Assembly: GCA_949130495.1 (NCBI GenBank)
Contig: OX422222.1
Span: forward strand, 271,364,109-271,428,108
Reading direction: 5' to 3'
DNA length: 64,000 bases
Source: Sambucus nigra
Lineage: Eukaryota > Streptophyta > Magnoliopsida > Dipsacales > Adoxaceae
Part shown: positions 10,001 to 22,204 of the stretch, piece by piece
How positions within the stretch are numbered: the stretch's first letter is position 1
How the letters are laid out: each line of letters starts with the position of its first letter
Notes under the pieces: model-generated
The model's database searches: none
What the model saw: only the letters and a program-made list of their open reading frames with translations
Told to the model about the DNA's origin: nothing
Program-made: the position numbers and the translations under genes

Positions 10001-13000
10001 GGGTTGTTTGGGAGCTAGTTTGCATTTTCACCCTTTAACGGCTTATTTTTATGCATAATCTAGATATTTTCAAATTATCATCATATTCTCAAACCGAGAG
10101 ACCTGTGACTACGCAATTAGTTCCTATAACTTAAATTGGTCTCATACTTGGTGGTCATGCCTCTTACGGAGCCGTTTGAGGAGTGGTTTGAGTTTTTACC
10201 CTCAAATGACATGTTTTTAGGAATAATCTAAATATTTTCAATTTATCCCCATATTCTCAAATCAGGAGACTCGTGCTTACGAGATCAATGCTTACAAGTT
10301 ACGTTGGTCTCTCGTGAGGTGTCCATGCCTCTTATGGGACCGTTTGGGAGCTAGTTTGAGTTTTCACCCTTTAACGACTTGGTTTTAAGCATAATCTATA
10401 TATTTTCAAATTATTGTCATATTCTCAAACTGGGAGACCCGTGACTACGTGGTTAGTTCCTACAAGTTACATTGGTCCAATTCGAGGTGTTCATGCCTCC
10501 TACGGGGCCGTCTGGGGGTTAGTTTGGGTTTTTACCCTTTAACAGCATGTTTTTAGGCATAATCTAAATATTGTCAAATTATCGTCAGATTTTCAAACGG
10601 GGAGACTTATGACTACGCGAGCAGTTCCTACAAATTAAATTGGTCCCGTGCGAGATATCCATGCCTCTTACGGGGCCTTTTCGGGTCTACTTTGAGTTTT
10701 CACCCTTTGACGGCTTATTTTAAAGCATAATCTAAAAATTTTCAAATTATCATCATATTCTCAAACCCAGAGACCAGTGACTACACGGTCAGTTCTTACA
10801 AGTTACATTGATCCCGTATGAGGTATTCATGCATCTTACGTGGCCATTTGAGGAGTGGTTTGAGTTCTCACCCTCAAACGACATGATTTAAGTATAATCT
10901 AAATATTTTCAAATTATCATCATATTCTCAAACTAGGAGACTCGTGACTACTCGATCAGTTCCTACAAGTTACGTTGGTCCAGTGCGAGGTGTCCATGCC
11001 TTTTACGAGACCGTTTGGCTACTAGTTTGAGTTTTCACCCTTTAAGGACTTATTTTTAAGCCTGATCTAGATATTTTCAAATTATCATCATATTCTCAAA
11101 CTGAGAGACCCGTGACTTTGTGGTCAGTTCCTTCAAGTTACATTGGTCCAGTACGAAGTGTTCATACCTCTTACGGGGCCGTTTGGGGATTAGTTTGGGT
11201 TTTCACCCTTTAACGACTTCTTTTTAAGCATAATCTAGATTTTTTCAAATTATCGTCATATTCTCAAATCGAAAGATCCGTGAGTGCGCGATCAGTTCTT
11301 ACAAAGTTACATTGGTCCCGTACGAGGTGTTCAGGCCTCTTACGGGGTGGTTTGAGTTATGGCTTGCGTTTTCACCCTTAAACGACATGTTTTTAAAGGT
11401 AATCTATATATTTTCAAATTATCCTCATATTCTCATACCAAGGGACTCGTGACTACACGATCGGTACCAATTAGTTCCGTGCGAGGTGTCCATGCCTCTT
11501 ACAGGACCGTTTGGGGGCTTGTTTGAGTTTTCACCCTTTTTTGGCTTGTTTTTAAGTATAATCTAGATATTTTTAAATTATCATCATATTATCAAATTGG
11601 GAAACCCATGACTATGGGGTCATTTCCTACAAGTTATATTGGTCCAGTGCGAGGTGTTCACGCCTCTTACGGGATCGTTTCAGGGATTGTTTGGAGTTTC
11701 ATCCTTTAACGACTTATTTTTAAGCATAATCTAAATATTTTTAAATTATCGTCATATTCTCAAACTGGGAGACCTGTGACTATGTGATTAGTTCCTATAA
11801 GTTACATTGGCCTCGTATGTGGTGTTCGCGCCTCTTACGGAGCCGTTTGAGGAGTGGTTTGAGTTTTCAACCTCAAAACGACATGTTTTTAAGATAATCT
11901 AAATATTTTTGAATTATCGTCACATTCTTAAACCTGGAGGCTCGTGACTACAAGATTAGTTCCTAGAAGTTACTTTGGTTTCGTGCGAGGTGTCCATGCC
12001 TCTTATGGGACATTTTGGGATCTAGTTTGAGTTTTCACCCTTTAATGTGTTATTATTAAGCATAATCCAGATATTTTCAAATTATCATTGTATTATTAAA
12101 TCGGTAGACCCGTGATTACGTGGTTAGTTCCGAAAATTTACAATTGTCCAATGCGAGGTGTTCATGCTTCTTACGGGGCCGTTTGAGGGCTAGTTTGGGT
12201 TTTCACCCTTTAACGGCTTGTTTTTAACCATAATTAAGATATTTTCAAATTATCATCACATTCTCAAATGGGGAGACTTATGACTATGCGATAAGTTCCT
12301 ACAAGTTACATTGGTCCCGTGCGAGGTGTTCATGCCTCTAACAGGGCTTTTTGGGGTATAATTTGAGTTTTCACCCTTTAACGATTTTTTTACGCATAAT
12401 CTAGATATTTTCAAATTATGATCTTATTCCCAAACTGTGAGACCCATGACTACGTGGTCATTTCATAGAAGTTACATTATTCCAGTGTGAAATGTTAATG
12501 CATCTTACCGGTCTGTTTGGGGGCTAGTTTGGTTTTTCACCCTTTAACGACTCATTTTTAAGCATAATCTAGATATTTTTAAATTATCATCATATTCGTA
12601 AACAGGGAGACTTGTGACTACGCGATTATTTCCTACAAGTTACGTTGGTCCCGTGCGAGGTGTTCATGTCTCTTACAGGGCCTTTTGGGGTCTAGTTTGG
12701 GTTTTCACCCTTTAACGACTTGTTTTTAAGAATATTCTAGATATTCTCAAATTATCGTAATATTATCAAACAGGGAGACCCCTGACTACGTAGTCAGTTC
12801 CTACAAGTTACATTGGTCTAGTGCGAGGTGTTCATGCCTCTTACGGGTTCGTTTGGGGGCTAGTTTGGGTTTTCACCCTTTGAAGGCTTATTTTTGAAAC
12901 ATAATCTATATATTTTCAAATTATCCTCCCATTCTTAAACAGGGAGACTTATGACTACGTGATTAGTTCCTACAAGTTACATTATTTCCGTACGAGGTGT

Positions 13001-14466
13001 TCATGCCTCTTATGGAGTCTTTTGGGATCTAGTTTGAGTTGTCACCCTTTAATGTCTAATTTTTAAGCATAATCTACATATTTTCAAATTATCATCATAT
13101 TCTTAAATCGGTAGACTCGTGACAACGAGATCAGTTCCTACAAGTTATGTTGATCCTGTATGAGGTGTCCATGCCTCTTATGGGACTGTTTGGGAACTAG
13201 TTTGAGTTTTCACCCCTTAACGGCTTATTTTTAAGCACAATCTTGATATTTTCAAATTATCATCAAATTCTCAAAGCGGGAGACCCGTCCGTGACTACCT
13301 CGTCAGTTCTTTCAAGTTACATTAGTCTCGTACGAGGTGTCCATGCCTCTTACGGGGCCGTTTGAAGAGTGGTTTAAGTTTTCACCCTCAAACCACATGT
13401 TTTTAAGCATAATATAAATATTTTCAAATTATCTTCATATTCTCGAACCGGGAGACTCGTGACTGCGTGATCAATTCCTGGAAGTTACGTTGGTCCCGTG
13501 TGAGGTGTCCATGCCTATTACAGGACCATTTGGGGGTTAGTTTGAGTTTCACCCTTTAACGGCTTGTTTTAAAAGCATAATCTAGATGTTTTCAAATTAT
13601 CTTCATATTGTCAAATCAATAGACCCGTGACTACGTGGTCAGTTCCTACAAGTTACATTGGTCCAGTGTGAGGTGTTCATGCCTCTTACGGGGCCGTTTG
13701 GGGGCTAGTTTGGATTTTCACCCTTTAACGACTTGTTTTCAAGTGTAGTCTAGATATTTTCAAATTATCATCATATTCTAGAACCCGTGTCTATGCTATT
13801 AGTTCCTACAAGTTACATTGGTCCCGTACGCGGAGTTCATACCTCTTACAGTGTCGTTTGAGGAGTGGTTTGAGTTTTCACCCTCAATTGGCATGTTTTT
13901 AAGCATAATATAAATACGTTTAAATTATTGTCATATTCTCAAACCGGGAGATTCGTGGCTATGATATCAGTTCCTACAAGTTACGTTGGTCTTGTGTGAG
14001 GTGTCCATGCCTCTTATGGGAGCGTTTGGGAGCTAGTTTGAGGTTTCACCCTTTAACGACTTATTTTTAAGCATAATATATATATTTAAAAATTATCATG
14101 ATATTCTCAAATCTGGTGACCCGTCACTACATGGTTTGTTCCTATAAGTTACAATGGTCCAAGGCGAGGTGTTCATGCCTCTTACGGGGCCGTTTGAGGG
14201 CTAGTTTGGGTTCTCAACCTTTAACGACTTGTTTTTAAACATAATCTAGATATTTTCAAATTATCGTCATATTCTCAAACGGGGAGACTTGTGACTATGT
14301 GTTCAGTTCCAACAAGTTACATTGGTCCCCTACGAGGCGTTCATGCCTCTTACGGGGCCTTTTGGGCTCTAGTTTAAGTTTTCACCCTTTAACGACTTGT
14401 TTCTAGGCATAATCTTGATATTTTTAAATTATCGTCATATTCTCAAACCGAGATACTCTTGTCTAA
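7065..14466 (+). repeat. 168-bp satellite array, about 44 monomers
   Basis: The anchor CATATTCTC recurs at 7232, 7399, 7567, 7735 and 7903, giving spacings of 167 and 168 bases, and this continues to the end of the block. Each monomer carries TCTCAAAYCGGGAGACCCGTG, CAGTTCCTACAAGTTAC, TTGGTCC, CGAGGTGTTCATGCCTCTTA and TTTTTAAGCATAATCTAGAT-like segments. Two variants differ in the middle: type A (GGGGGCTAGTTTG...CCCTTTAACG) and type B (GAGGAGTGGTTTG...CCCTCAAA). The monomer length is in the range of plant centromeric and pericentromeric satellites. No coding potential. The array ends mid-monomer where an LTR begins. Confidence 0.95.
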
Positions 14467-15262
14467 TGTAATACCCTGTAATTTTGATAACTTTTAAAAT
14501 AAGATAAATTAAAAGTTAATGGGGATTAATTGGAATTAATTATGAAAAATTAATTGGGATTAATCCGAATTTAATATTACTAGAGATTGAAGTAATATAT
14601 GACTCTGAATTTTAATTAGTGAATATGATGTTATTTATATTGTCGTGAGTTACTAATATGACAAAAATGGAAATTAAGTCAGGACGCGATTATGGGACGT
14701 GTCGGGACTAATTTAAATAAATAAAAGGGAAAGATTATTTTATATCAACCTTATAGTCGTTTCGAGTGCGCCATTGCGTCCGGAAGGGTTGAAATAGTTA
14801 GAAAAGTCTACTCGGGTGTTGAAATTGGGTCTCGGGTCAATTAGGAGATGAATGGACACTCTGAAGGGGCGTTTTAGTCATTTCACTTGGGAGATGAATA
14901 GTAACTTCGTTTTTGTCTTTAGCTTACCTTTAAGTCTTTTTATTTAAATAATATTAAGATCTACGTAAGATTCATTTCATCCTAAAACAAGAGAGAAAAT
15001 TTGAGAGAAAAAACAAAAGAGCCTTAGAGAGAAAGTGAAAGGGTAGCTTGAGGAGAGGAAGAGTTCTTGGAGAAGAGGAGTCACCTAGGGAAAACTAAGG
15101 GGATATCCACCAACTCTTCACCTTGCACCACCACCATAGTCACCAAAAAAGGGGAAGGATAAGTTCTAACATTTGTCTTCATCAAAGGTTCGGACCAACT
15201 TTTAAGGCAAGTGATTCTTGCTTTACTTTAGTGATTAACATCTCCATGTTAGATTAGGATAT
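14467..15262 (+). mobile_element. 5' fragment of chromovirus-like LTR (TGTAATACCC family)
   Basis: It begins TGTAATACCCTGTAATTTTG inside a satellite monomer and matches the first ~800 bp of the LTR at 59178 (shared: AATTAAAAGTTAA, GGGATTAAT, ATTGTCGTGAGT, TTTCGAGTGCGCC, GTCTACYCG, TCACCTAGGG-like, TCCATGTTAGA). It stops at the CACTA-like terminus at 15263. The rest of this LTR was not found downstream. Confidence 0.8.
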
Positions 15263-15885
15263 CACTACACAGAAACTGGCGATTGGTCAAGGCCAAAATC
15301 CCTAACCCAGACTGTGGGTCGCGGACTTGGGTCGTGACCATTTCGGGCGTGGCCAATTTTTTGGGTCGTGGCCCAAGTCCGTGACCAAAAAATGGTCATG
15401 CCCGCAGTGGGTCACGGCAGATGGTCGCGGACTTGGGCCATGACCCATACCGCGATGGGGAAAAAATGGTCGCGGCCTTCGTCCGTGACCCACAATCGTG
15501 ATAAAATTGGTTGCGGCCAAAGTCCGTGACCCACACCGTAATGGAAAAAAAAGGAAAAAAATGGTCGCGGCCCAAGTCCGTGATCCACAACCGTGACAAA
15601 AATTGGTCACGGCCAAAGTCCGTGACCCACGCCGCGATGAAAAAAAAGGAAAAAAATGGTCGTGGCCAAAGTCTATGACCCCCAACTGTGACAAAAAATG
15701 GTCGTAGCCAAAGTTCGTGACCCACGCCGCGACGAAAAAAAAAAGGAAAAAAATGGTCACGGACTTTGGCCGCGACCATTTTCGTCACGGTTGGGGGTCA
15801 TGGACTTTGGTCGCGACCATTTTTATGCGCGACGAAAAAAATAAAAATGGGCATGGACAAAGTCCATGACCATATTTAACTATAA
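15263..15885 (+). mobile_element. CACTA-like terminus with subterminal repeats (copy 2)
   Basis: It begins CACTACACAGAAACTGGCGA, a CACTA-superfamily terminus. About 600 bp follow with many copies of GGTCGCGGCC, AAGTCCGTGACC and TTGGTCACGG motifs in both orientations, separated by A-rich runs. Two long minus-strand frames across it are repeat artefacts. It interrupts the LTR fragment. The opposite terminus (expected to end TAGTG) was not identified, so boundaries on the right are open. Confidence 0.7.
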
Positions 15886-15949
15886 TTTTAAAAAAAATGT
15901 TCGTTTTTGGTCCAATCTTGAAATCGGTGGTCCTGTGACTGCACGGTTG
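15886..15949 (+). repeat. Satellite-like scrap
   Basis: About 35 bases near 15911-15945 (TCTTGAAATCGGTGG...CTGTGACTGCACGGT) resemble the monomer segment TCTCAAATCGGGAG...CTGTGACTATGTGGT. This short piece lies between the CACTA-like repeats and the second ~470-bp module. Confidence 0.45.
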
Positions 15950-16430
15950 CGAATATTTATTATTGGCAAAACAATATAAAAAATCACATATTGCGAATCG
16001 GGAACGTTTTTAATAAACAAATTATATACAAATTTAAAAATACTACACGTCTTAATAATTCACAGACAAAAAAAAATTGGGTAGAGTTTCCCCTATTTTC
16101 TGGACATTCCAAACCCTGTAAATATAAAATCTGCTTATTATAAAGCCCGCACGGCCATAAAATTTAACAATCAAATTATAAAAGCCCGCATGGCCATAAA
16201 ACTAAATAATAAAAGCCAGTACGGATGTAACACATAAAAAATATAATCCTGAACTCCCACATCATTATATAAACAATCTTCATATCGTCAACCATTGCCT
16301 TCTTCATTTGTTCCACGTGCAAAAATCCTACAAATGATAGGATACAAAAAAAAATTATATCAGTAACCAAGTAGTTTTACCAAAAAAAAATTCAAGCTGA
16401 AAGTTGCATATATGAGTTATAATTATCAAC
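15950..16430 (+). repeat. ~470-bp shared module, copy 2
   Basis: Homologous to 6550-7026 with the same landmark order and the same final GCATATATGAGTTATAATTAT. It leads directly into a second satellite array. Copies differ by many substitutions and small indels, so the duplication is not recent. Confidence 0.8.
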
Positions 16431-17171
16431 ATATCAATGTTTTTATGCCTAAGTCAAGAAATATGCAAATTATCATGATATTCTCAAACCGGGGGTCCCG
16501 GGATCGCGCATGCAGTTCCTACGAGTTACATTGGTCCCTTGCGAGGTGCTGGTGCACTCACAAAGCCGTTCGGGGGTTGTTTCGAGTTTTCACCCACTAA
16601 CGCCATGTTTTTATGCCTAAGTCTATATATATACAAATTATCATCGTATTCTCAAATCGGGAGTTCCATGATCACTTGGTCAGTTCGTACGAGTTACATT
16701 GGTCCTGTGCGAGGTGTTGGTGCCACTCACGGGGCCGTTCGGGGGCTGTTTCGGGTTTTCACCCACTAACGCCATGTTTTTATACCTAAGTCTATATATA
16801 TTCAAATTATCGTCGTATTCTCAAACCGGGAGTCCCGTGATCACACGGTCAGTTCCTACGAGTTACATTAGTCCCGTGCGAGGTGTTGGTGCCACTCACG
16901 GGGCCGTTTGGGGGCTGTTTCAGGTTTTCATCCACTAACGCAATATTTTTATAGCTAAGTCTATATATATTCAAATTATCGTCGTATTCTCAAACCGGGA
17001 GTCCCATGATCGCGCGATAAGTTCCTATGTGTTACATTGGTCCCGTGCGAGGTAGTGGTGCCACTCACGGGGCCGTTCGGGGACTATTTCGAGTTTACAC
17101 CCACTAACGCTATGTTTTTAAGCGTAAATCTAGAACTATGCAAATTATCGTCGTACTCTCAAACCGGGAGT
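16431..17171 (+). repeat. Second satellite array, four monomers of a distinct subfamily
   Basis: The anchor GTATTCTC (GATATTCTC in the first) occurs at about 16478, 16646, 16815, 16984 and 17153, giving spacings of 168-169 bases. Monomers are related to the large array but share private changes (GGTGTTGGTGCCACTCACGG, GGGGGCTGTTTCGGG, CACCCACTAACGCCATG). They are more alike among themselves than to the 7065-14466 monomers. Open frames across them are shadows of the repeat. Confidence 0.9.
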
Positions 17172-20143
17172 CTAAAATATTTTCAACATATTATCCCAAC
17201 AATGAAATCGATAATTATCCCGTACTCCTTCTAATTATCCCATACTCCTTCTAACATACTATACAACAACAAGCCAACAACCAATACTTATCTAACAGCC
17301 AAACTAAACAAAACCAATAATTATCCCGTACTCCTTCTATCATCTAAAAGATTTAATAAATAATGCATATCAATTATATAACTACTTTAGTTAAAGTAAA
17401 GAGTACCTGGTGTGTAATGTAGAACTAGTATCCAATTGGTTAGATCTGTAATACGTAAATAATGTGTTATGAAGAACGGGTATGTAAAATTAAAGAAAGT
17501 ACCTCACAAAACCACAGAATTATTTTTGAAAATTAAAGAAAGTACGGGACCGTACGGGGGATGCTATAAAAAAATATAGGGGCTGCTACAAAACTTCCTT
17601 GAAACAAAATAGGGGTTGGGGTTGGCTTTTGCATAGGTAGAGGAATGTTTGAGTTGGATTCTTTAGTTTTCTTGGGTTGGGGTTTGAAGATATAATAATC
17701 ATACATATGACCTTGGTCCATATACTAAGAAGAGAAGAGGGATGGAAAATTTTTACCTGAGTACTGCAATTCATCCTCAACACTTGTCCACTAGTGCCAT
17801 TGATCCTCATGGCCACAACTTTGTTGTGCTAAACTGCACTGTACCTGCAACTGTCATGTTTATGAGTGGATGGACTATAGACCTGCTCGATCATCTTGAC
17901 TACTAAATGACTATGGTATGTGAGTAGTAAAAAAATAAATGTCACAAAAAAAGTTTTTAACAAATACTTACATGTACAAGTTAATAAGTTTTTTACTTAT
18001 GTTCATTAAATATCGCATGAGCAATAAACTAAATTATTCATGTTTATGGTTTTCATAAACTTAATTGGTGATATGATAGTGAAAGAAACTATGGCATCTG
18101 CGTTTGTCGACCATTATTACCTTCCCAAAATATATACCACCACTTACATTTTGTTCAATTATTGTAATTGGACTGTAGGTTTCCGAATCACAATAAATGA
18201 ATAAACAATAATACGTATGCAATATCATAAAGTATCACCATCCTAACATTTAATATCATACATGGACCCGTAGGCAACCAAAATATCCATGATATTAGTG
18301 CATTAGTCCAATATTTATATCTTCTAATGAACACCAAACCTTATATTATATAAATATTATAGATACACATACATTTTCAAAATACCAGTAATACATGAAT
18401 AAATTATATTAATTGTTTATTCCTTAATTTGAAATTCACGAAAAAATAGACAAAATGTGAAAATCAAATAGACAAAGAGTTTACATGAGATATTACACAA
18501 ATAATTGTAAATGGAAAACATAAATCATTTACTTTCGCTTTATCACTTATATATGTGTAAAAAATCAGAAATATTAACCCAAATCATTAATGGTCATATT
18601 AATTCACAATACGGTTATAATCACAATTATCATACTAGTGGCATATGTAAATATGACTATATAACATTGATGTCAGCTATTTAATATTTACAAAAATTCC
18701 AATGTTTATTTGATTCAAATTTTAGCATGTGTTGCGCTTCAATTTAACCTTATAATAACAAGCATTAGGATAATCTGAAATGACTACAAGTATAATATCT
18801 TCACATGTAATCTTGGCCTGTATTTGACATTTGATTAAACTGAACGAATACCTACTTATGAGTCTCAAACTCTGCAAGTGATGCATTCAAATATGCATGC
18901 ATGCAACAAAATCATAAATCTAGTATCCGCACATATGAATTGTAGCCTGTGCTTGACACGAGACTCATTAAAATACGAATATCATAATATTCAAAAATAT
19001 GAATTATTGGCCTGTGTTTGGCACGAGACTCATCAAAATATGAATATTAACAATAAACGCAAGTCTAATATCCTATCATATGAAATATGTTGGCCTGTGT
19101 TTGACACGAATATTCAACTAAAATAGGATCATTAGAGCAAGGTTTTATCAGAGTTCTAGATAAAACATACATGAAATATGGGGAAACTCAAATTTTTCCA
19201 AAAAAAATGAGTCAGCATCATGCAAATGTAGAAAATTATTCCAGAATCACGAAACATTCGACGGAATTCAAAAATAATTTTTCTAGAATTTGTAAACCTT
19301 ATTTATGTAAAATCAATGCCCCCAAAAATATTATACTCAAAACTTAATGTATAATTAATGGTTCAAATAGAGATTCATACACAATAATCTAATATTTACA
19401 ATTATAGATTAAGACACTTTCATGTCTTCCCCATCCAACATCATATAAATATTATTGCCAAAACATCAATTCATAAATAGATTAGGACATTTGGGCTACC
19501 AATTATAGATTATGCAAAATAACCTAATATATCGAAATGTTATTGTCAAACACATAATCATACATCTAATATTAAAAATTTTATATTGAACCCTTTCATC
19601 AATACCAAATAATACATAACATGAATATTTAAACAACCATGAACATAAAAAACAACCCCGTGGTGAAAAATACATAATATTTGGGAAAGTCGTAATTTTT
19701 TTGTCAAAAATAGAAAATTTGAGTTAGCACAACAGGAATGTAGATAATTACTCCAGGATCTCAAAACAATACGCGGAATTCAAAATCAATTTTCTGGAGT
19801 GAGATATTGACGTCAACATTATTACCAAAAATGACAAAAACGTAATTTTAAGGGTCTTAACGACGTCAAAACGTAAAAGAAAGGTGGTGCCCATTGGATA
19901 CAATGTGTTTTGTTTATTTCGACGTTTCCAGTCGACCATGTGAGTTTCGTAAAATTCTAAGTAGGTTTTGACCTTTTATTCTAACCAGTGAGTATTGGCG
20001 ACAGAAGAAAAACGTCACAGAAAGTCTTAGACATATTTTAAGAGCAAATTCAATGACATTAATTAAAACGTCGTAGAAAGTCTGAGGCACATATTTCATT
20101 ATAGACAAACATCAATAAGGAAAATTAAGAGATCTTAAGCTTT
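17172..20143. other. AT-rich non-coding stretch, unassigned
   Basis: No recognisable gene. 17200-17340 has three copies of the short motif AATTATCC(C)GTACTCCTTCTA. 17530-17870 holds unmatched minus-strand frames that I do not recognise. 18805-19115 has irregular repeats (separate entry). The last kilobase may be internal sequence of the minus-strand LTR element to its right. Part of this could be the body of the second CACTA-like element (inference, unproven). Confidence 0.4.
18805..19115 (+). repeat. Irregular repeat with core GGCCTGTGTTTGACACGAG
   Basis: The core occurs four times, near 18813, 18943, 19009 and 19092, followed in most copies by ACTCATYAAAATAYGAATAT. Spacing varies from about 66 to 130 bases. 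Non-coding. Confidence 0.6.
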
Positions 20144-20144
20144 A

Positions 20145-20156
20145 GCTCAGATACCA
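20145..20156 (-). other. Candidate tRNA-iMet primer-binding site
   Basis: The minus strand reads TGGTATCTGAGC, one base from the canonical TGGTATCAGAGC used by many plant LTR elements. It directly follows the putative LTR end at 20157 in minus orientation. Confidence 0.45.
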
Positions 20157-22204
20157 CATATAAAATCATTATTAAGAACACCCTAATATTAATCACGAAC
20201 ACATTAATATGATTAAACTTTAGCATACAATTGTTCTTAATAAAAGGATCTTAGATCTTCATGTTTTCACAAAATACGTATAAACGATAGAAAATAAGTC
20301 CTACCTTGATTCAATGCATTGATTAATCTTGTTATAGAAATCTCTTTTGATCATCTTGATTAATTGCTCTATCAATCTTCCTTTTTGGAAAAATTAATCT
20401 CAAATGGAATCTCAGAATTTGTCTCCCAACTCAGAAATAATGTGTTATGAGATAACCCCAGATGGTGTAGGGTTCCTCTATTTATAGGGGTGCAATTGGT
20501 ACGGGTTTTTACCGTACCGTACCTTTTTGGTCCGAAAAAATAGGTTTTGGTTTCATATTATGAAGTACCGAAAATCGATTTTATCGAAATCAAAAATACC
20601 GTAAAAAATTTGGTTGGTTTTGGTTTTTAGATACAAAAAATTGATTTACCGAATTTACCTACCGATATCGTACCAAAATTACCGTAACGAAATACCGTAC
20701 CAAAGTTTTTGTGCAGTGTCAAATTATTTTGGGTATCATACTACTTCTATTTATTTTATTTCTCATGAGTGAGTTTTTGTATTCTCTTTGAATTTAAATT
20801 TATTTATTTGAGTATTTGGTTTAAGTGTTAATTAATCATGTTAATTAAACATATATTTTGTTTAATTAATCAAACATTTAACACAGAATGAATTAGGCAG
20901 CATTTTGTTAAAATAAAAAGAGCCGTTTATTTTGTTGGCTATATTTTCATTTTTCCCTTATTTCATTTGGGCTTTATATTGTGGTTTGTGTAGAGATCTT
21001 TTTTTAGGGTTTTCATTTCATTTTTTTTACCTCTTTCTCTCTCAAAAAGTGTGGCCGTCATTTTTGTTTGAGCTCTCAATCTCTCATTTTTTTTTCTTCT
21101 TCAACCTTGGGTTGATTTTGAGAAATAATTTTTTGGGGACTTTTATTTGAGAACACCATTTTTTTGTTTTGATATTTGGCTTTCGATTTTGTGTGGTTAC
21201 TTTGTTTTGAGATCGGGTTTCCGATGACAATTTATCGACGCCAGCTGTATTCGGATCTGAGTACCCTCCGTGTTTTCCGGTGATTTTTTTTCCCGACGAG
21301 TTGGCTTTTTCGGCGAAGGTTTATTTTTTCGGTGTTGGAGGTGTGGATGATTTTCACTTTCCGACGAACATTTTTTGAGGTGACAAATCCATCATTTTTG
21401 TAGGCTCATCATCTTGGCTCACTCACCTTAGGCACCAGCTCCCTCATCTTGTCTCACTCTCCTCCGACTCCGACAAAAGAAAATCAGTTAGTTTGGTCTC
21501 GTATCTGTTTAAATCTATTGTTAAAAATGCTACACATGCTAGAAATTGTACCTGTTTGTGTTTGTTTCTAATTGTTCCAAACAACTAGAAATGCTAGAAA
21601 TTATAATAACTAGAAATGCTAGAAATTGTAACAACTAGAAATGGGTGTATCGAAATATATACCAGATTTACCAAATGCATAAACCGATTTGAAATTCTGG
21701 TATTTATCGGGAAAAAAACGAATTGAAACCGAAATTACCGAAACCAAAAAAACCTAAAATTACTGAAAAAAATGAAAAACTGGTCGGTTTGGTTTTGGTT
21801 TTTATTTTGATGTATCGGTCGGTAAATTGGTACGATACGGTTTTACCATATAGAATGTGGTTTTAGTATTGATAAGGGGTCGTTACCGATCATACCGTAC
21901 CGGTTGCACCCCTATCTATTTATAAGGGGAAGAGCGCTGGAATCCTAGTCAATATGGAACTCTATTTCAAGTCTCCCACTAATGTCACTAACCATCATGT
22001 GACTAACGGATAAGATTAACTCAATCCTTTATTATTTTTATTTATCACGTTCCTAATTAATTATCTGATATTAATCAAGACTATATGAATGGAAAATTCA
22101 TAAATTTAAAATTTAATATAATCAAAATTAAAAAATTAATTTTGAACTACATTATTAGTTTCCAACTATCTCAATTGGAATGGAATGGGAGTCATATTTT
22201 TACA
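20157..22204 (-). mobile_element. Putative minus-strand LTR with a hAT inside
   Basis: Outside the hAT insert, about 610 bp remain. On the minus strand they show a proximal region, a TATA motif CTTATAAATAGAGG, a likely start region ACCCTACACC, and then the primer-site-like sequence. The 5' boundary (TGTAAAAATATGACTCCC at about 22204) is a guess. No clear terminal CA is visible at 20157. No gag or pol was recognised to the left. Confidence 0.4.
20485..21914 (+). mobile_element. Non-autonomous hAT transposon, 1430 bp
   Basis: Terminal inverted repeats are TAGGGGTGCAATTGGTACGG on the left and TAGGGGTGCAACCGGTACGG on the right (18 of 20 identical). The 8-bp target duplication TCTATTTA flanks it perfectly (20477-20484, 21915-21922), which defines the hAT superfamily. 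Subterminal regions are full of CCGTACC / GGTACGG and GGTTTTGGTTT motifs. The middle is T-rich and has no transposase frame. It has no visible capacity to move itself. Confidence 0.92.

Noticed and set aside
15302..15788. Two minus-strand frames of 130 and 152 codons.
   Set aside because: They translate the CACTA-like subterminal repeats; the same peptide motif recurs with each repeat and the two frames overlap.
16412..17234. Several similar plus-strand frames of 62-79 codons.
   Set aside because: They repeat at the 168-169-bp satellite period; they are not genes.
17533..17816. A minus-strand exon pair with splice-like signals.
   Set aside because: The implied intron would be only ~32 nt, too short for plants, and the peptides match nothing I recognise.
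20706..20720. GTTTTTGTGCAGTG, complementary to the first bases of the CACTA-like end at 6213, suggesting its right terminus.
   Set aside because: It lies well inside the hAT element (20485-21914), which has intact ends and a perfect 8-bp duplication. No TSD matching ATT follows, so the match is probably chance.
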